A stretch of 64,000 nucleotides of DNA. It comes from Fidelibacterota bacterium. GTDB taxonomy: Bacteria; Fidelibacterota; UBA8477; JABMPR01. The translations under genes and the position numbers were made by a program. This document shows positions 50,440 through 58,553 of this stretch, in pieces. Positions within the stretch are counted from its first letter, which is position 1, and each line of letters opens with the position of its first letter. Location: the NCBI GenBank assembly GCA_018673925.1, contig JABHBL010000096.1, positions 20,071 through 84,070 of the forward strand, written 5' to 3'. The notes beneath the pieces are model-generated. The model worked only from the letters and a program-made list of their open reading frames with translations, ran no database searches and was not told where the DNA came from.

Positions 50440-51413
50440 AAATTTACTCCACTTTCGCCCAAATTATCCTCAAGAGAAGTGTTTTTATCCTGAAACTGTC
50501 TCCATCTTAGTACTAGCCGGGGGGTTAAGTAAAGTGCTAAGGCAATTACCGGGATGGCTCCAATGATATCGACAACATAGTGATATCTCAAATACACTGT
50601 AGCGAAAGGTAAGGAGATGGCCAATGGAAGCTGTATCCAGAAGTATGTCCGATGATATCTCCAGGCCAAAATGAGAGTCAGTAAAACGATAGCATTATGC
50701 ATAGATGGGAAGGCATCGCGGACACGGTGGGGAGACAAATCAACAATAGTATAGGTGAGCCAGGAGAAAAATGAGGTGTCCTTCCAGATATCTACTTCAT
50801 AGGCCTCTGGTATAACTAGAAAAGGTGAAGACGCTGGAAAAATGATATAGCTGATAAAGCCTATGAAATAGCCAATCATGATGGTTGCCACGATCACTCT
50901 AAAATCATCATATCTCTGTTTTAAATAAAGAAGACCTAACAGGATCAGGGTCATGAAATAATAATTCAAATATGTAAATGAGAACCAATCAGTAAGTCGA
51001 GGATGATAAAAACGTTCAGCCCAAACGGTAGGTTGAATTCCAAAAAGTTTACCATCCAGGTTTATCAGAGTATGGTGAATGTCACGAGGATTTAGGATGA
51101 ATATGGCATCCTGCAGATTGTAATAAATGATCAGTACAAATAGAACGGGTAAGAAATCACGAACAAATTGGAAAACTTTGTTTGAGGTATGGTAGAGAAT
51201 AGAACGACAAAATAAAAAGGTGAGCAGACCTGAAGTAAATATCCTCAAAAAATTCACAGCAACGTTTTGCGAAGCATTGGATCCATTCATCATGAGATAC
51301 AGATTTGCATAACTGGCAAAAATGATAGTGAATGTGATTAGCACGATACCGATAAGCTCCTCAATACGTAGTGTTTGGAGCAGCGTGTTGGCGAATAAGG
51401 TATGCTTTTTCAT
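50436..51413 (-). CDS. PAP2/Aur1-like membrane phosphatase or inositol-phosphotransferase, copy 1
   Basis: 325 residues from the ATG at 51413 (a TTG lies at 51422). About eight membrane helices are present. The PAP2-type active site appears as FPSMHNAIVLLTL and YLRYHYVVDIIGAI, with the catalytic His residues; an upstream segment PTVWAERFYHPRLTDWFSFTYLNYY is shared with the paralog at 54088-55062. This subgroup (PAP2_3/Aur1-like) includes inositol phosphorylceramide synthases and lipid phosphatases. Its place beside inositol-1-phosphate synthase supports a step in inositol-lipid synthesis. Confidence 0.82.
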   Translation of the reverse strand: MKKHTLFANTLLQTLRIEELIGIVLITFTIIFASYANLYLMMNGSNASQNVAVNFLRIFTSGLLTFLFCRSILYHTSNKVFQFVRDFLPVLFVLIIYYNLQDAIFILNPRDIHHTLINLDGKLFGIQPTVWAERFYHPRLTDWFSFTYLNYYFMTLILLGLLYLKQRYDDFRVIVATIMIGYFIGFISYIIFPASSPFLVIPEAYEVDIWKDTSFFSWLTYTIVDLSPHRVRDAFPSMHNAIVLLTLILAWRYHRTYFWIQLPLAISLPFATVYLRYHYVVDIIGAIPVIALALYLTPRLVLRWRQFQDKNTSLEDNLGESGVNF

Positions 51414-51636
51414 TGGAATCAAAATAAGGTGAACAGGAATGAAGTATAGACCAAAATGTACTTTCTGAAGAGATAATGTAATGGTCCTAATTGTCGTACT
51501 TTTCTCATAAGTTGTTGTTTGCTAAATCAAGCATGATTATATGCACCGAAGCATGCCTTGAATTGCGTGATGGCGGGATTAAATTTTGCCCACAATTATA
51601 TATAGAATTCTATGGATAGAGTGAGAGGAGTTTTTT

Positions 51637-52947
51637 TTGGATTCAAAAGCACCAGAGGGGAAACTGGGAGTTTTAATTCCTGGATTAGGGGCAGTATCAA
51701 CCACATTCATTGCTGGTGTTGATGCCATTATTAATGGGCACTCAGCTCCCATTGGAAGTGTCACTCAGATGGCCACGATTCGACTGGGTAAGAGGACTGA
51801 GAATCGCAGCCCCAAAATAAAAGAATTTGTACCTCTCGCAGAACTGCAGGATCTGGTTTTTGGAGCCTGGGATATTTTTGAAGACGATGGATATCAAGCT
51901 GCCACGCGGGCACAAGTTCTGGAACCTCAAGATCTGGAAAGAGCGCGTCCGCTACTCGAGTCAGTAAAACCTATGAAGGCAGTTTTTGATAAGGAATACG
52001 TAAAAAACCTGGATGGGGTTCACAAAAAAGCTGCTCCCAATAAGATGCTACTGGCTGAAATGCTCATAGATGATATTAAATCATTCAGAAAAACCAACAA
52101 TACAACAAGGGACGTCATGATCTGGTGCGCCAGCACAGAGGTCTATATCGAACCTTCAGATATCCATAGCAACCTGGAAAAATTTGAAGCTGCTATGTTA
52201 GCCAACGATCCACTTATCGCTCCCAGCATGATCTATGCCTATGCTGCCTTGAAGAGTGGCGTACCCTTCCTTATGGGTGCCCCAAATCTTGCCATTGATG
52301 TCCCGGCTATTCAAGAATTGGCTATGGCAGAAGGTCTCCCAATTGCCGGAAAAGATTTCAAAACAGGTCAAACCCTGATGAAAACCATCCTCGCACCGGG
52401 ACTGAAATCCCGAATGTTGGGGGTTGAGGGTTGGTTTTCCACAAATATCCTTGGTAACCGGGATGGTGAAGTTCTTGACGATCCAGGTTCATTTAAATCA
52501 AAAGAGGTTTCAAAAAAGGGTGCATTGGATTACATCCTCCAGCCTGATACTTATCCAGATCTCTACAAAGATCTCTACCATAAGGTTCGGATCAATTATT
52601 ACCCGCCACGTGGTGATGCCAAAGAGGGCTGGGATAACATCGATATCTTTGGTTGGATGGGCTACAAGATGCAAATCAAGGTTGATTTCCTTTGTCGGGA
52701 TTCCATCCTGGCCGCACCTATTGTGTTGGATTTAGTACTATTTGCTGATCTGGCGCTTCGACACAAGATGCGTGGCATTCAGGAATGGCTATCCTTTTAC
52801 TTTAAAGCACCAATAGTTGGACCTGGGCTTTATCCTGAACATGACATCTTTATCCAACTTACAAAATTGAAAAACACTTTGCGCTGGATGATGGGAGAGG
52901 AACTCATCACCCATGTTGGACACGAATATTATGATAGCTACGAATAG
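51637..52947 (+). CDS. ino1: myo-Inositol-1-phosphate synthase
   Basis: 436 residues. The NAD-binding start VLIPGLGAVSTTFIAGVDAI, DVMIWCASTEVYIEP, AAFKS-type GVPFLMGAPNLAIDVPA, GKDFKTGQTLMKTILAPGLKSRMLG and the late NYYPPRGDAKEGWDNIDIFGW follow the MIPS family. It converts glucose-6-phosphate to inositol-1-phosphate using NAD. The start is TTG at 51637, supported by GAGAGGAG 7 nt before it; the next ATG would cut off the NAD site. It is followed by a CDP-alcohol phosphotransferase 14 nt later, so the product likely enters phospholipid. Confidence 0.92.
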   Translation: MDSKAPEGKLGVLIPGLGAVSTTFIAGVDAIINGHSAPIGSVTQMATIRLGKRTENRSPKIKEFVPLAELQDLVFGAWDIFEDDGYQAATRAQVLEPQDLERARPLLESVKPMKAVFDKEYVKNLDGVHKKAAPNKMLLAEMLIDDIKSFRKTNNTTRDVMIWCASTEVYIEPSDIHSNLEKFEAAMLANDPLIAPSMIYAYAALKSGVPFLMGAPNLAIDVPAIQELAMAEGLPIAGKDFKTGQTLMKTILAPGLKSRMLGVEGWFSTNILGNRDGEVLDDPGSFKSKEVSKKGALDYILQPDTYPDLYKDLYHKVRINYYPPRGDAKEGWDNIDIFGWMGYKMQIKVDFLCRDSILAAPIVLDLVLFADLALRHKMRGIQEWLSFYFKAPIVGPGLYPEHDIFIQLTKLKNTLRWMMGEELITHVGHEYYDSYE

Positions 52948-52961
52948 AAATGTGAAACGGA

Positions 52962-53582
52962 ATGCTTAATCGTCATAACCTTATTGAAGGGTACTATAAG
53001 GTTGTAAAAGCCATCGTTTCACATTCACCTCTGGCAAAGATGAATCCTAACTCAATTTCGTTCACAGCCTCCATTATTGGGGTTATAGCGGCCATCTTTT
53101 TCATGTTTGGACATAGTGCCACCGCAGGGCTTCTGCTTCTGTTTAGCGGCATTCTGGATACCCTTGATGGAACGGTAGCCCGACTGGGTGAGCGATCCAG
53201 TAAATTTGGAGCCACCTTAGATTCAAGTCTGGATCGTTATGTTGAGATGTTTGTCTTTATGGGAATCACCTATCATTTTAAAGATAGTCCCATGTTTTTC
53301 TGGTCATTCCTGGCCATCATGGGATCTATGATGGTAAGTTATATTCGCGCCCGCGCCCAGTCACTGGGGGTTCAAGAGCTGGTGGGATTCATGCAACGCT
53401 TCGAACGCTTTATCATTCTTTCAGTTGGTGCCATACTCAATCCCTGGGGAGTGAGTTATTTTGGGTCTGAGATTGTTCTAGAAATTTCTATTATCATTCT
53501 CGCAATAGGAACCAATTACACAGCTTACCAACGTCTGATGATCGTAAAAAAAGTTGAGGACGATTCAGCTGATCCCTCCTAA
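52962..53582 (+). CDS. CDP-alcohol phosphatidyltransferase (probable phosphatidylinositol-phosphate synthase)
   Basis: 206 residues, about six membrane helices. The complete CDP-alcohol signature D-x2-D-G-x2-A-R-x8-G-x3-D-x3-D is present in DTLDGTVARLGERSSKFG then ATLDSSLD. The enzyme joins a CDP-diacylglycerol to an alcohol; beside inositol-1-phosphate synthase the alcohol is most likely inositol-1-phosphate, giving phosphatidylinositol phosphate as in actinobacterial and Bacteroides PIP synthases. The adjacent PAP2-like proteins could then remove the phosphate or transfer the head group. Confidence 0.88.
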   Translation: MLNRHNLIEGYYKVVKAIVSHSPLAKMNPNSISFTASIIGVIAAIFFMFGHSATAGLLLLFSGILDTLDGTVARLGERSSKFGATLDSSLDRYVEMFVFMGITYHFKDSPMFFWSFLAIMGSMMVSYIRARAQSLGVQELVGFMQRFERFIILSVGAILNPWGVSYFGSEIVLEISIIILAIGTNYTAYQRLMIVKKVEDDSADPS

Positions 53583-54051
53583 AATACTGGCTATTATTCC
53601 GTTGTTGGTAGCCCAGTACACACTGGGAAAGAAGGCAGCCTTCCCTCTCGGTCTAATCATGGGTCTCAATGCCTGGGAAATAGGGATCATCGTTATTCTC
53701 TCAGACTTCGTGCTCATGGCTTTCATTAATCACATGTTTGACCTATCCTTTGCAAAATTCAAATGGGCTATCTATTTGCAGAAACATTCCAGACGAATTC
53801 AGGATCGTTTGAGCAAACGGAGATGGACTGCTGGGCTGATGAAAATCGGGTGGCTGGGTCCTCTTACCATCACTACTATTCCCTTTGGGGGTGGTGTCTG
53901 GACTGGAATATCCCTGGCCAGGGTGATGAATCTTTCCAGCAGACAAACGAGTTGGGCTGTGGGGGTAGGGGTCATTTTGGGCTGTCTCATTTTTGTCCTG
54001 GCAGCTCTGGGAATCCTGAGTATTGTAGAAATTTCTGAAGTACAGGTGTAA
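53554..54051 (+). CDS. Small multidrug-export-like (COG2426) membrane protein
   Basis: 165 residues, three to four membrane helices. The layout PLLVAQYTLGKKAAFPLGLIMGLNAWE, then IGWLGPLTITTIPFGGGVWTGISLARVM and GVGVILGC, follows the Sm_multidrug_ex family, whose function is not established. The start is probably the TTG at 53554, overlapping the previous gene by 29 nt; a CTG at 53569 is possible. As part of the inositol-lipid operon it could handle lipid transfer, which is inference only. Confidence 0.65.
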   Translation: MRTIQLIPPKILAIIPLLVAQYTLGKKAAFPLGLIMGLNAWEIGIIVILSDFVLMAFINHMFDLSFAKFKWAIYLQKHSRRIQDRLSKRRWTAGLMKIGWLGPLTITTIPFGGGVWTGISLARVMNLSSRQTSWAVGVGVILGCLIFVLAALGILSIVEISEVQV

Positions 54052-54087
54052 AAAATTGGAGCTGAGGTTCATGATGGGAGATTTGAC

Positions 54088-55062
54088 ATGCTGAAAACCT
54101 GGATACGTCGTATACAGAGTCTACGAATTGAGGAGATCATCTTCCTGGTCTTCCTGATCCCGTCCATACTGATTACTATCAGAGCTAACTGGTATTTTTA
54201 CACTACGGTTGGTGAGGATTCTAAGAAAATTGAAGGTGGAATTGCCAGAATCATAGTAACAATTATACTCATGCTTATCTTTTACTGGTTCCTCTGGTAT
54301 CGCCCACATAAGCGTGTCTTCAAGTTTATTCGAAATGTTGCGCCCTTTATTTTCGCCATTGCTGTTTATACCAATCTTCATGATACCATTCACTTTGTGA
54401 ATCCACATGATGTTCATTTCCAGCTCAACGCAATTGATGAATGGATGTTTGGCGTGTCACCAACAGTATGGGCTGAAAAGTTTTATACTCCCTGGTTAAC
54501 TGACTGGTTGTCCTTCGCCTATATGAATTACTTCTGGATCACTGTAATTTTGGTTCTCTATATGTATTACAAGGGAGAGAAGCGGGAATTCAGAACCGTC
54601 ATGCTAACTATGATGCTCTGTTATTATGGTGGCTATATGCTCTATATCTTGTTGCCGGCTGCACCGCCGAGGCTGGCCCTGGCCGATCTGTACACCATTA
54701 ACATTTTTAAAGGGACCTCACTCATATCGGATAGTGCTCGTGCTGTAGTGAATATCAGTTCGGCATCCGCCAGAGGGGCTTTCCCTTCATTGCATTGCAC
54801 CATCACCTTTCTTACTCTGGGGATGGCCTGGCGTTTCCACAAAGGTCTCTTCGCGATTTTCCTCCCCATTGGTGTGTCTCTCATTATTGCCACGGTCTAT
54901 CTCCGGCACCATTACGTTGTTGATATCTACGCGGGTTTATTTCTTTGTGCTGCAGTCTGGTATATCACTCCTCATATCGACCGCAGGTGGCGAGCCTATC
55001 AGGACAAAAAAGGTATCGTCACTCACTCACCACCGGTTTTATCTGTTGGGGAGAAAGCATAG
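54088..55062 (+). CDS. PAP2/Aur1-like membrane phosphatase or inositol-phosphotransferase, copy 2
   Basis: 324 residues. A paralog of the 50436-51413 product along its whole length: RIEEIIFLVFLI start, VNPHDVHFQLNAIDEWMFGVSPTVWAEKFYTPWLTDW, then the active-site segments ARGAFPSLHCTITFLTL and YLRHHYVVDIYAGL with the conserved His residues and Asp. In Bacteroides, a PAP2-type protein in the inositol-lipid cluster is considered the inositol phosphorylceramide synthase, while another removes phosphate from PIP; having two copies here would supply both activities. GGGAGA precedes the ATG. Confidence 0.83.
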   Translation: MLKTWIRRIQSLRIEEIIFLVFLIPSILITIRANWYFYTTVGEDSKKIEGGIARIIVTIILMLIFYWFLWYRPHKRVFKFIRNVAPFIFAIAVYTNLHDTIHFVNPHDVHFQLNAIDEWMFGVSPTVWAEKFYTPWLTDWLSFAYMNYFWITVILVLYMYYKGEKREFRTVMLTMMLCYYGGYMLYILLPAAPPRLALADLYTINIFKGTSLISDSARAVVNISSASARGAFPSLHCTITFLTLGMAWRFHKGLFAIFLPIGVSLIIATVYLRHHYVVDIYAGLFLCAAVWYITPHIDRRWRAYQDKKGIVTHSPPVLSVGEKA

Positions 55063-55125
55063 TCAGGGGTAGAAGCCCTCAACATTTTTATTAGGCTAAG
55101 ATTCGAAGTGGTGTAATATTTAATC

Positions 55126-56100
55126 ATGCATCGATCAAGTCTCAGCATTCTGTTCATTCTCTCTGTCTTTGTTGGAATGATTCTTGGCAGTGAACCAAAG
55201 TGTAGCTATTGCAATAAATCCATTGATGGTAATTATCTCACTGCTGATGGTAAATCCTATCATGAGAATTGTTACCGAGATCATGTCCAACCTCGGTGTG
55301 AATACTGTGAAAAATTGATCGAGGGGAAATACAATCTCCTTGATGATAAAATGTATCACCCCACGTGCTACATCGATCACATAATCCCGAGGTGTGATAT
55401 ATGTGGAGGACCCCTTCAGGGTACATATCTAACAGACTTTTGGGGAAATTCATTCCATGAGCAGCACTCCTCTGAATTACCCGAATGCAATACTTGTGGC
55501 AGATGGATTTGTGGGGAATTGACCGGGGGTGGTTTTGAACTCAGCGATGGACGTCACCTTTGTGGGATTTGCAATGAAACTGAAGTATCCGAGGATTTTC
55601 TGCTGGAATCCTCCATCGCCTATGTTCGTCGACTTTTAACAACCAATGGGATAACTAATTTACCAGATGATATCCCCATCACCCTGGTTGATCAGCATCG
55701 GTTGAAACAACTGGCCTTGTCTTATTCTGATGCCATGCATGGGTTCACTGATCACAATATACAGACACGTAATGGTCGTGTGGTTTCCAAAGATAGCCAC
55801 ATCTATATATTATCACATTTACCTCTGACTATGTTTCGTGCTGTCTTGGCCCACGAGTTAATGCATGTCTATTTATTCGAAAGAGATCTGGATTTAAGAT
55901 CCGATATTCGTGAAGGATTCTGCAATCTTGGAAGTGAGATGGTATATAAGGATACCCGTTCGGAGTTTGCCAAATTCCGGCTCCTTAATATGGAAAAAAG
56001 TCAGGATCCAGACTACGGTTTTGGTTACCGAAAAATGTCCCAATTGTTGGATAAGCGGGGGTGGCGCTACCTGTTGGAAACCCTCGATGAGATAGATTAA
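55126..56100 (+). CDS. Secreted LIM-domain protein with DA1-like metallopeptidase domain
   Basis: 324 residues. A signal peptide (about 1-21) is followed by two LIM-type zinc fingers at about 23-86 (CSYCNKSIDGNYLTADGK, YHENC; CEYCEKLIEGKYNLLDDK, YHPTC) and a third, partial finger with CDICGGPLQGTY and CNTCGRWICG. The C-terminal half has AVLAHELMHVYL with H243-E244-H247 and a Glu about 20 residues later in DIREGFCNLGSEMVY. This is the zinc-peptidase motif of plant DA1-type proteins, where a LIM domain precedes the same peptidase. It is exported, unlike plant DA1. A terminator follows. Confidence 0.82.
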   Translation: MHRSSLSILFILSVFVGMILGSEPKCSYCNKSIDGNYLTADGKSYHENCYRDHVQPRCEYCEKLIEGKYNLLDDKMYHPTCYIDHIIPRCDICGGPLQGTYLTDFWGNSFHEQHSSELPECNTCGRWICGELTGGGFELSDGRHLCGICNETEVSEDFLLESSIAYVRRLLTTNGITNLPDDIPITLVDQHRLKQLALSYSDAMHGFTDHNIQTRNGRVVSKDSHIYILSHLPLTMFRAVLAHELMHVYLFERDLDLRSDIREGFCNLGSEMVYKDTRSEFAKFRLLNMEKSQDPDYGFGYRKMSQLLDKRGWRYLLETLDEID

Positions 56101-56121
56101 CAAATCTAATAATTGTAGAAA

Positions 56122-56153
56122 CAAAAAAACCCGATCTTTCGATCGGGTTTTTT
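56122..56153. terminator. Bidirectional intrinsic terminator between the DA1-like gene and the tRNA genes
   Basis: CCCGATC (56130-56136), TTTC loop, GATCGGG (56141-56147) with a T run on the plus strand and an A run before it, so it can end transcripts from both directions. Confidence 0.88.
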
Positions 56154-56154
56154 G

Positions 56155-56226
56155 TGATCCCTAGGAGAATTGAACTCCTGTTGCGAGAATGAAAATCTCG
56201 AGTCCTAACCACTAGACGAAGGGACC
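56155..56226 (-). tRNA. trnE: tRNA-Glu (TTC)
   Basis: On the minus strand the acceptor GGTCCCT pairs with AGGGATC (one G-T). The D-arm region TCGTCTAGTGGTTAGGAC, anticodon stem CGAGA-TTTTCAT-TCTCG with anticodon TTC, and T-arm AGGAGTTCAATTCTCCT are all present. CCA is not encoded. Confidence 0.95.
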
Positions 56227-56266
56227 AAATGTCAAAGCTCGAAATAATTATTTTTCCGAGCCTTCA

Positions 56267-56343
56267 TGGGGTGAACGGTCGGGCTTGAACCGACGACCAC
56301 GCGGACCACAACCGCGCGCTCTACCAACTGAGCTACGCCCACC
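56267..56343 (-). tRNA. trnH: tRNA-His (GTG)
   Basis: On the minus strand: acceptor GTGGGCG with the extra 5' G (G-1) opposite C73, D-arm AGCTCAGTTGGTAGAGC, anticodon stem CGCGG-TTGTGGT-CCGCG with anticodon GTG, T-arm GTCGGTTCAAGCCCGAC and an encoded 3' CCA. Confidence 0.96.
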
Positions 56344-56414
56344 ATGCATACTTTAAAAAGCGGGTCAATATATACGGATGGAAATGTTCCTCCAAACGCT
56401 TTTAGTACGGGAAT

Positions 56415-57659
56415 TTAGCCTAATTTTTTAGGGACAAGATTCCGTACTAGTTGGCTGTAGACAGGGATTCCACCTGAATAATCAGGCCAAAGTTCACCCT
56501 CAATCAGGGGTTGGCAATAAGTTCGAAATGCCTCAGTAACATGAAAGCCATCCTCGCGAATATAGTCGGCGGGAAGTACTTTTTCCTTGTTGGCAATATT
56601 AACTATATCAGTATGTCCAACTGACCAGGAGTAAGGCGTATCCGAATCCCGGACGATGGTTACCATCTGTCCATTGAGACCTTTTGCTGCCAGATGTACC
56701 GCTTCTTTTCCTACAGCAATCGCCTGTTCTACATCTGTCTTGGATGCAATATGACGACCGGAGCGCTGAAAATAATCGGGCAAGGCGTTGTGTACTTTGA
56801 TGCCTAATTTGTTCTTGATCAGATTGGAGATAAAATCTCCAGCTCCACCCAATTGGGTATGACCAAACATATCCACAGTTCCAGCATCAGCCACAAACTT
56901 ACCTGCTTCATTCTGCAAGCCCTCTGAAACGGCCACAACACAGTATCCAACCTTGGCGCGAATTCTTTCAACTTCTGCCAGGAAAGCCTCTTCCCTGAAG
57001 GCAATTTCAGGCAGCAATATGATATGTGGCCCCTCATTTTCATTGTTGCCGGCCATGGCAGTTGAGGCAGCAATCCAACCAGCATGTCGACCCATGGTCT
57101 CAGCCACAAAAGCCTTGGTACTGTCATGATGCATGGAAGCCACATCAAATGAGGCTTCACGCAGTGAAACAGCATTGTATTTCGCTACAGAGCCAAATCC
57201 AGGACTGTTATCCGTGACTGGAAGATCATTATCTACTGTTTTTGGCACTCCAATGCAGGTAACATCATAACCCATATCATGGGAAAGTTGGGAGATTTTG
57301 TGAGCAGTATCCATGGAGTCGTTACCGCCATTATAGAAGAAGTAACGGACATCATGAGCTTTGAAGACTTCGATAATTTTTTCGAAATCGGCACGATTCT
57401 TTTCCAGGGAGGGTAACTTTTTGCGGCAAGATCCAAAGGCTGCTGAAGGTGTGTAAGGTAAGCGGTCAATATCAGCTGGATTCTCCTGACTGACGTCAAC
57501 CAGATTTTCTTCCAGTACGCCATTAATCCCATAGAGTCCACCATAGATATTGTCAATGATCCCTGATTCCTGGGCTGCCTTAATCACACCATATGCAGAT
57601 CCGTTAATGACACTGGTGACACCCCCTGATTGGGCATATACAGCATTCGCTTTAGCCAT
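56415..57659 (-). CDS. 6-Phosphofructokinase, PPi-type clade
   Basis: 414 residues, cytoplasmic. The active-site segments are YNGGNDSMDTAHKIS (equivalent of the GGDDS motif of PPi-dependent enzymes, as opposed to GGDGS of ATP enzymes), GVPKTVDNDLP with the catalytic Asp, ETMGRHAGWIAA and GHTQLGGAG near the end. It phosphorylates fructose-6-phosphate, probably reversibly with pyrophosphate. GGAGAAAA precedes the ATG. It is downstream of thyX and a small membrane protein gene on the same strand, perhaps one transcript. Confidence 0.88.
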   Translation of the reverse strand: MAKANAVYAQSGGVTSVINGSAYGVIKAAQESGIIDNIYGGLYGINGVLEENLVDVSQENPADIDRLPYTPSAAFGSCRKKLPSLEKNRADFEKIIEVFKAHDVRYFFYNGGNDSMDTAHKISQLSHDMGYDVTCIGVPKTVDNDLPVTDNSPGFGSVAKYNAVSLREASFDVASMHHDSTKAFVAETMGRHAGWIAASTAMAGNNENEGPHIILLPEIAFREEAFLAEVERIRAKVGYCVVAVSEGLQNEAGKFVADAGTVDMFGHTQLGGAGDFISNLIKNKLGIKVHNALPDYFQRSGRHIASKTDVEQAIAVGKEAVHLAAKGLNGQMVTIVRDSDTPYSWSVGHTDIVNIANKEKVLPADYIREDGFHVTEAFRTYCQPLIEGELWPDYSGGIPVYSQLVRNLVPKKLG

Positions 57660-57697
57660 TTTGAGTTTTCTCCATTCTTAAATCTGAGCAATTATTC

Positions 57698-57841
57698 TTA
57701 TGAAATTCTTTCGCCGGATTTGAAATCCTTATCCAGCACATCAAGTTCTTTAAGTTTATCTTCTAATTTATTGAGACGAGAGTTGGCAATCAGTGCGAAA
57801 GCGAGTGCTGCCAATCCAAATACAAATCCAATTGTTTCCAT
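57698..57841 (-). CDS. Small single-span membrane protein, 47 residues
   Basis: METIGFVFGLAALAFALIAN is a membrane helix, followed by RLNKLEDKLKELDVLDKDFK, an amphipathic coiled-coil-like tail ending GERIS. The ATG at 57841 follows a good ribosome site (AAGGAAT, spaced 5 nt). It lies 9 nt after the thyX stop and 38 nt before the PFK start, all on the minus strand. No function is known; size and design suggest a small membrane-bound scaffold or regulator. Coding evidence is the start signal, frame and composition. Confidence 0.65.
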   Translation of the reverse strand: METIGFVFGLAALAFALIANSRLNKLEDKLKELDVLDKDFKSGERIS

Positions 57842-57850
57842 AATTATTCC

Positions 57851-58552
57851 TTACCAGTTACGTGCTTTGCGGATGGCTTTGATGGCATAAGGAGCTGCTT
57901 CTTCGGCAAGATCCAAAAGCTTGAGAGCATATTGCTGAATTTCCCACTGAGCTCCAGTGTGAATGCGCAATTCAACAAAGTGAATCAAATTGTGGAGATT
58001 CACAGTAGCATACATCTCAGTATACATGTTTTGAGGAAGCACCATACGAGCTTGCTCTCTGGCGACACCCTGTTTGATCAAGTCCTCATAAAACTCAAAT
58101 GCACCAGCTGTATGTTCTGCCACCAAATTGTGAATATTCTTTCCATCTTTGGTTTCTGCCAGTAGCTCGTCCGTACTAGCCTGACGATTTGTTTCAGCCT
58201 GTTGACGATATGCTTTGGGGACATAAAATTCAAGATTCATTGATGTATATCGACGGCTGATTTCATTGTAGGACCAGGTCCGATGACGATGCCATTGGCG
58301 AGTCACAAATAGGGGGCACTTTATGTGAAACGTAAATGCAACATGCTCGAAAGGGGATGTATGTCTTTCATCAGCAAGATATTGAATAAGAACTCTATCT
58401 TTCTCATCCAATTCTTCCCGGCGTTTTCCAAATGAAACTCTGGCTCCATTAACAATCTCTACATCAGATCCCATGGTATTGATCAGACGAACAAAACTAA
58501 TCCCATCTCCCAGGACATCAAATGCTTCGAATTGTTTTGAATCATTACTCAT
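57851..58552 (-). CDS. thyX: Flavin-dependent thymidylate synthase ThyX
   Basis: 233 residues from the ATG at 58552, preceded by AAAGGGAAA; an ATG 21 nt upstream lies inside the neighbouring gene's end. The ThyX signature RHRTWSYNEISRRY is intact, with the FAD/dUMP-binding RQWHRHR and the nearby YTSMNLEFYVP. It makes dTMP from dUMP using methylenetetrahydrofolate and reduced FAD, replacing ThyA. It follows the inositol-monophosphatase-family gene without a gap. Confidence 0.96.
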   Translation of the reverse strand: MSNDSKQFEAFDVLGDGISFVRLINTMGSDVEIVNGARVSFGKRREELDEKDRVLIQYLADERHTSPFEHVAFTFHIKCPLFVTRQWHRHRTWSYNEISRRYTSMNLEFYVPKAYRQQAETNRQASTDELLAETKDGKNIHNLVAEHTAGAFEFYEDLIKQGVAREQARMVLPQNMYTEMYATVNLHNLIHFVELRIHTGAQWEIQQYALKLLDLAEEAAPYAIKAIRKARNW

Positions 58553-58553
58553 T

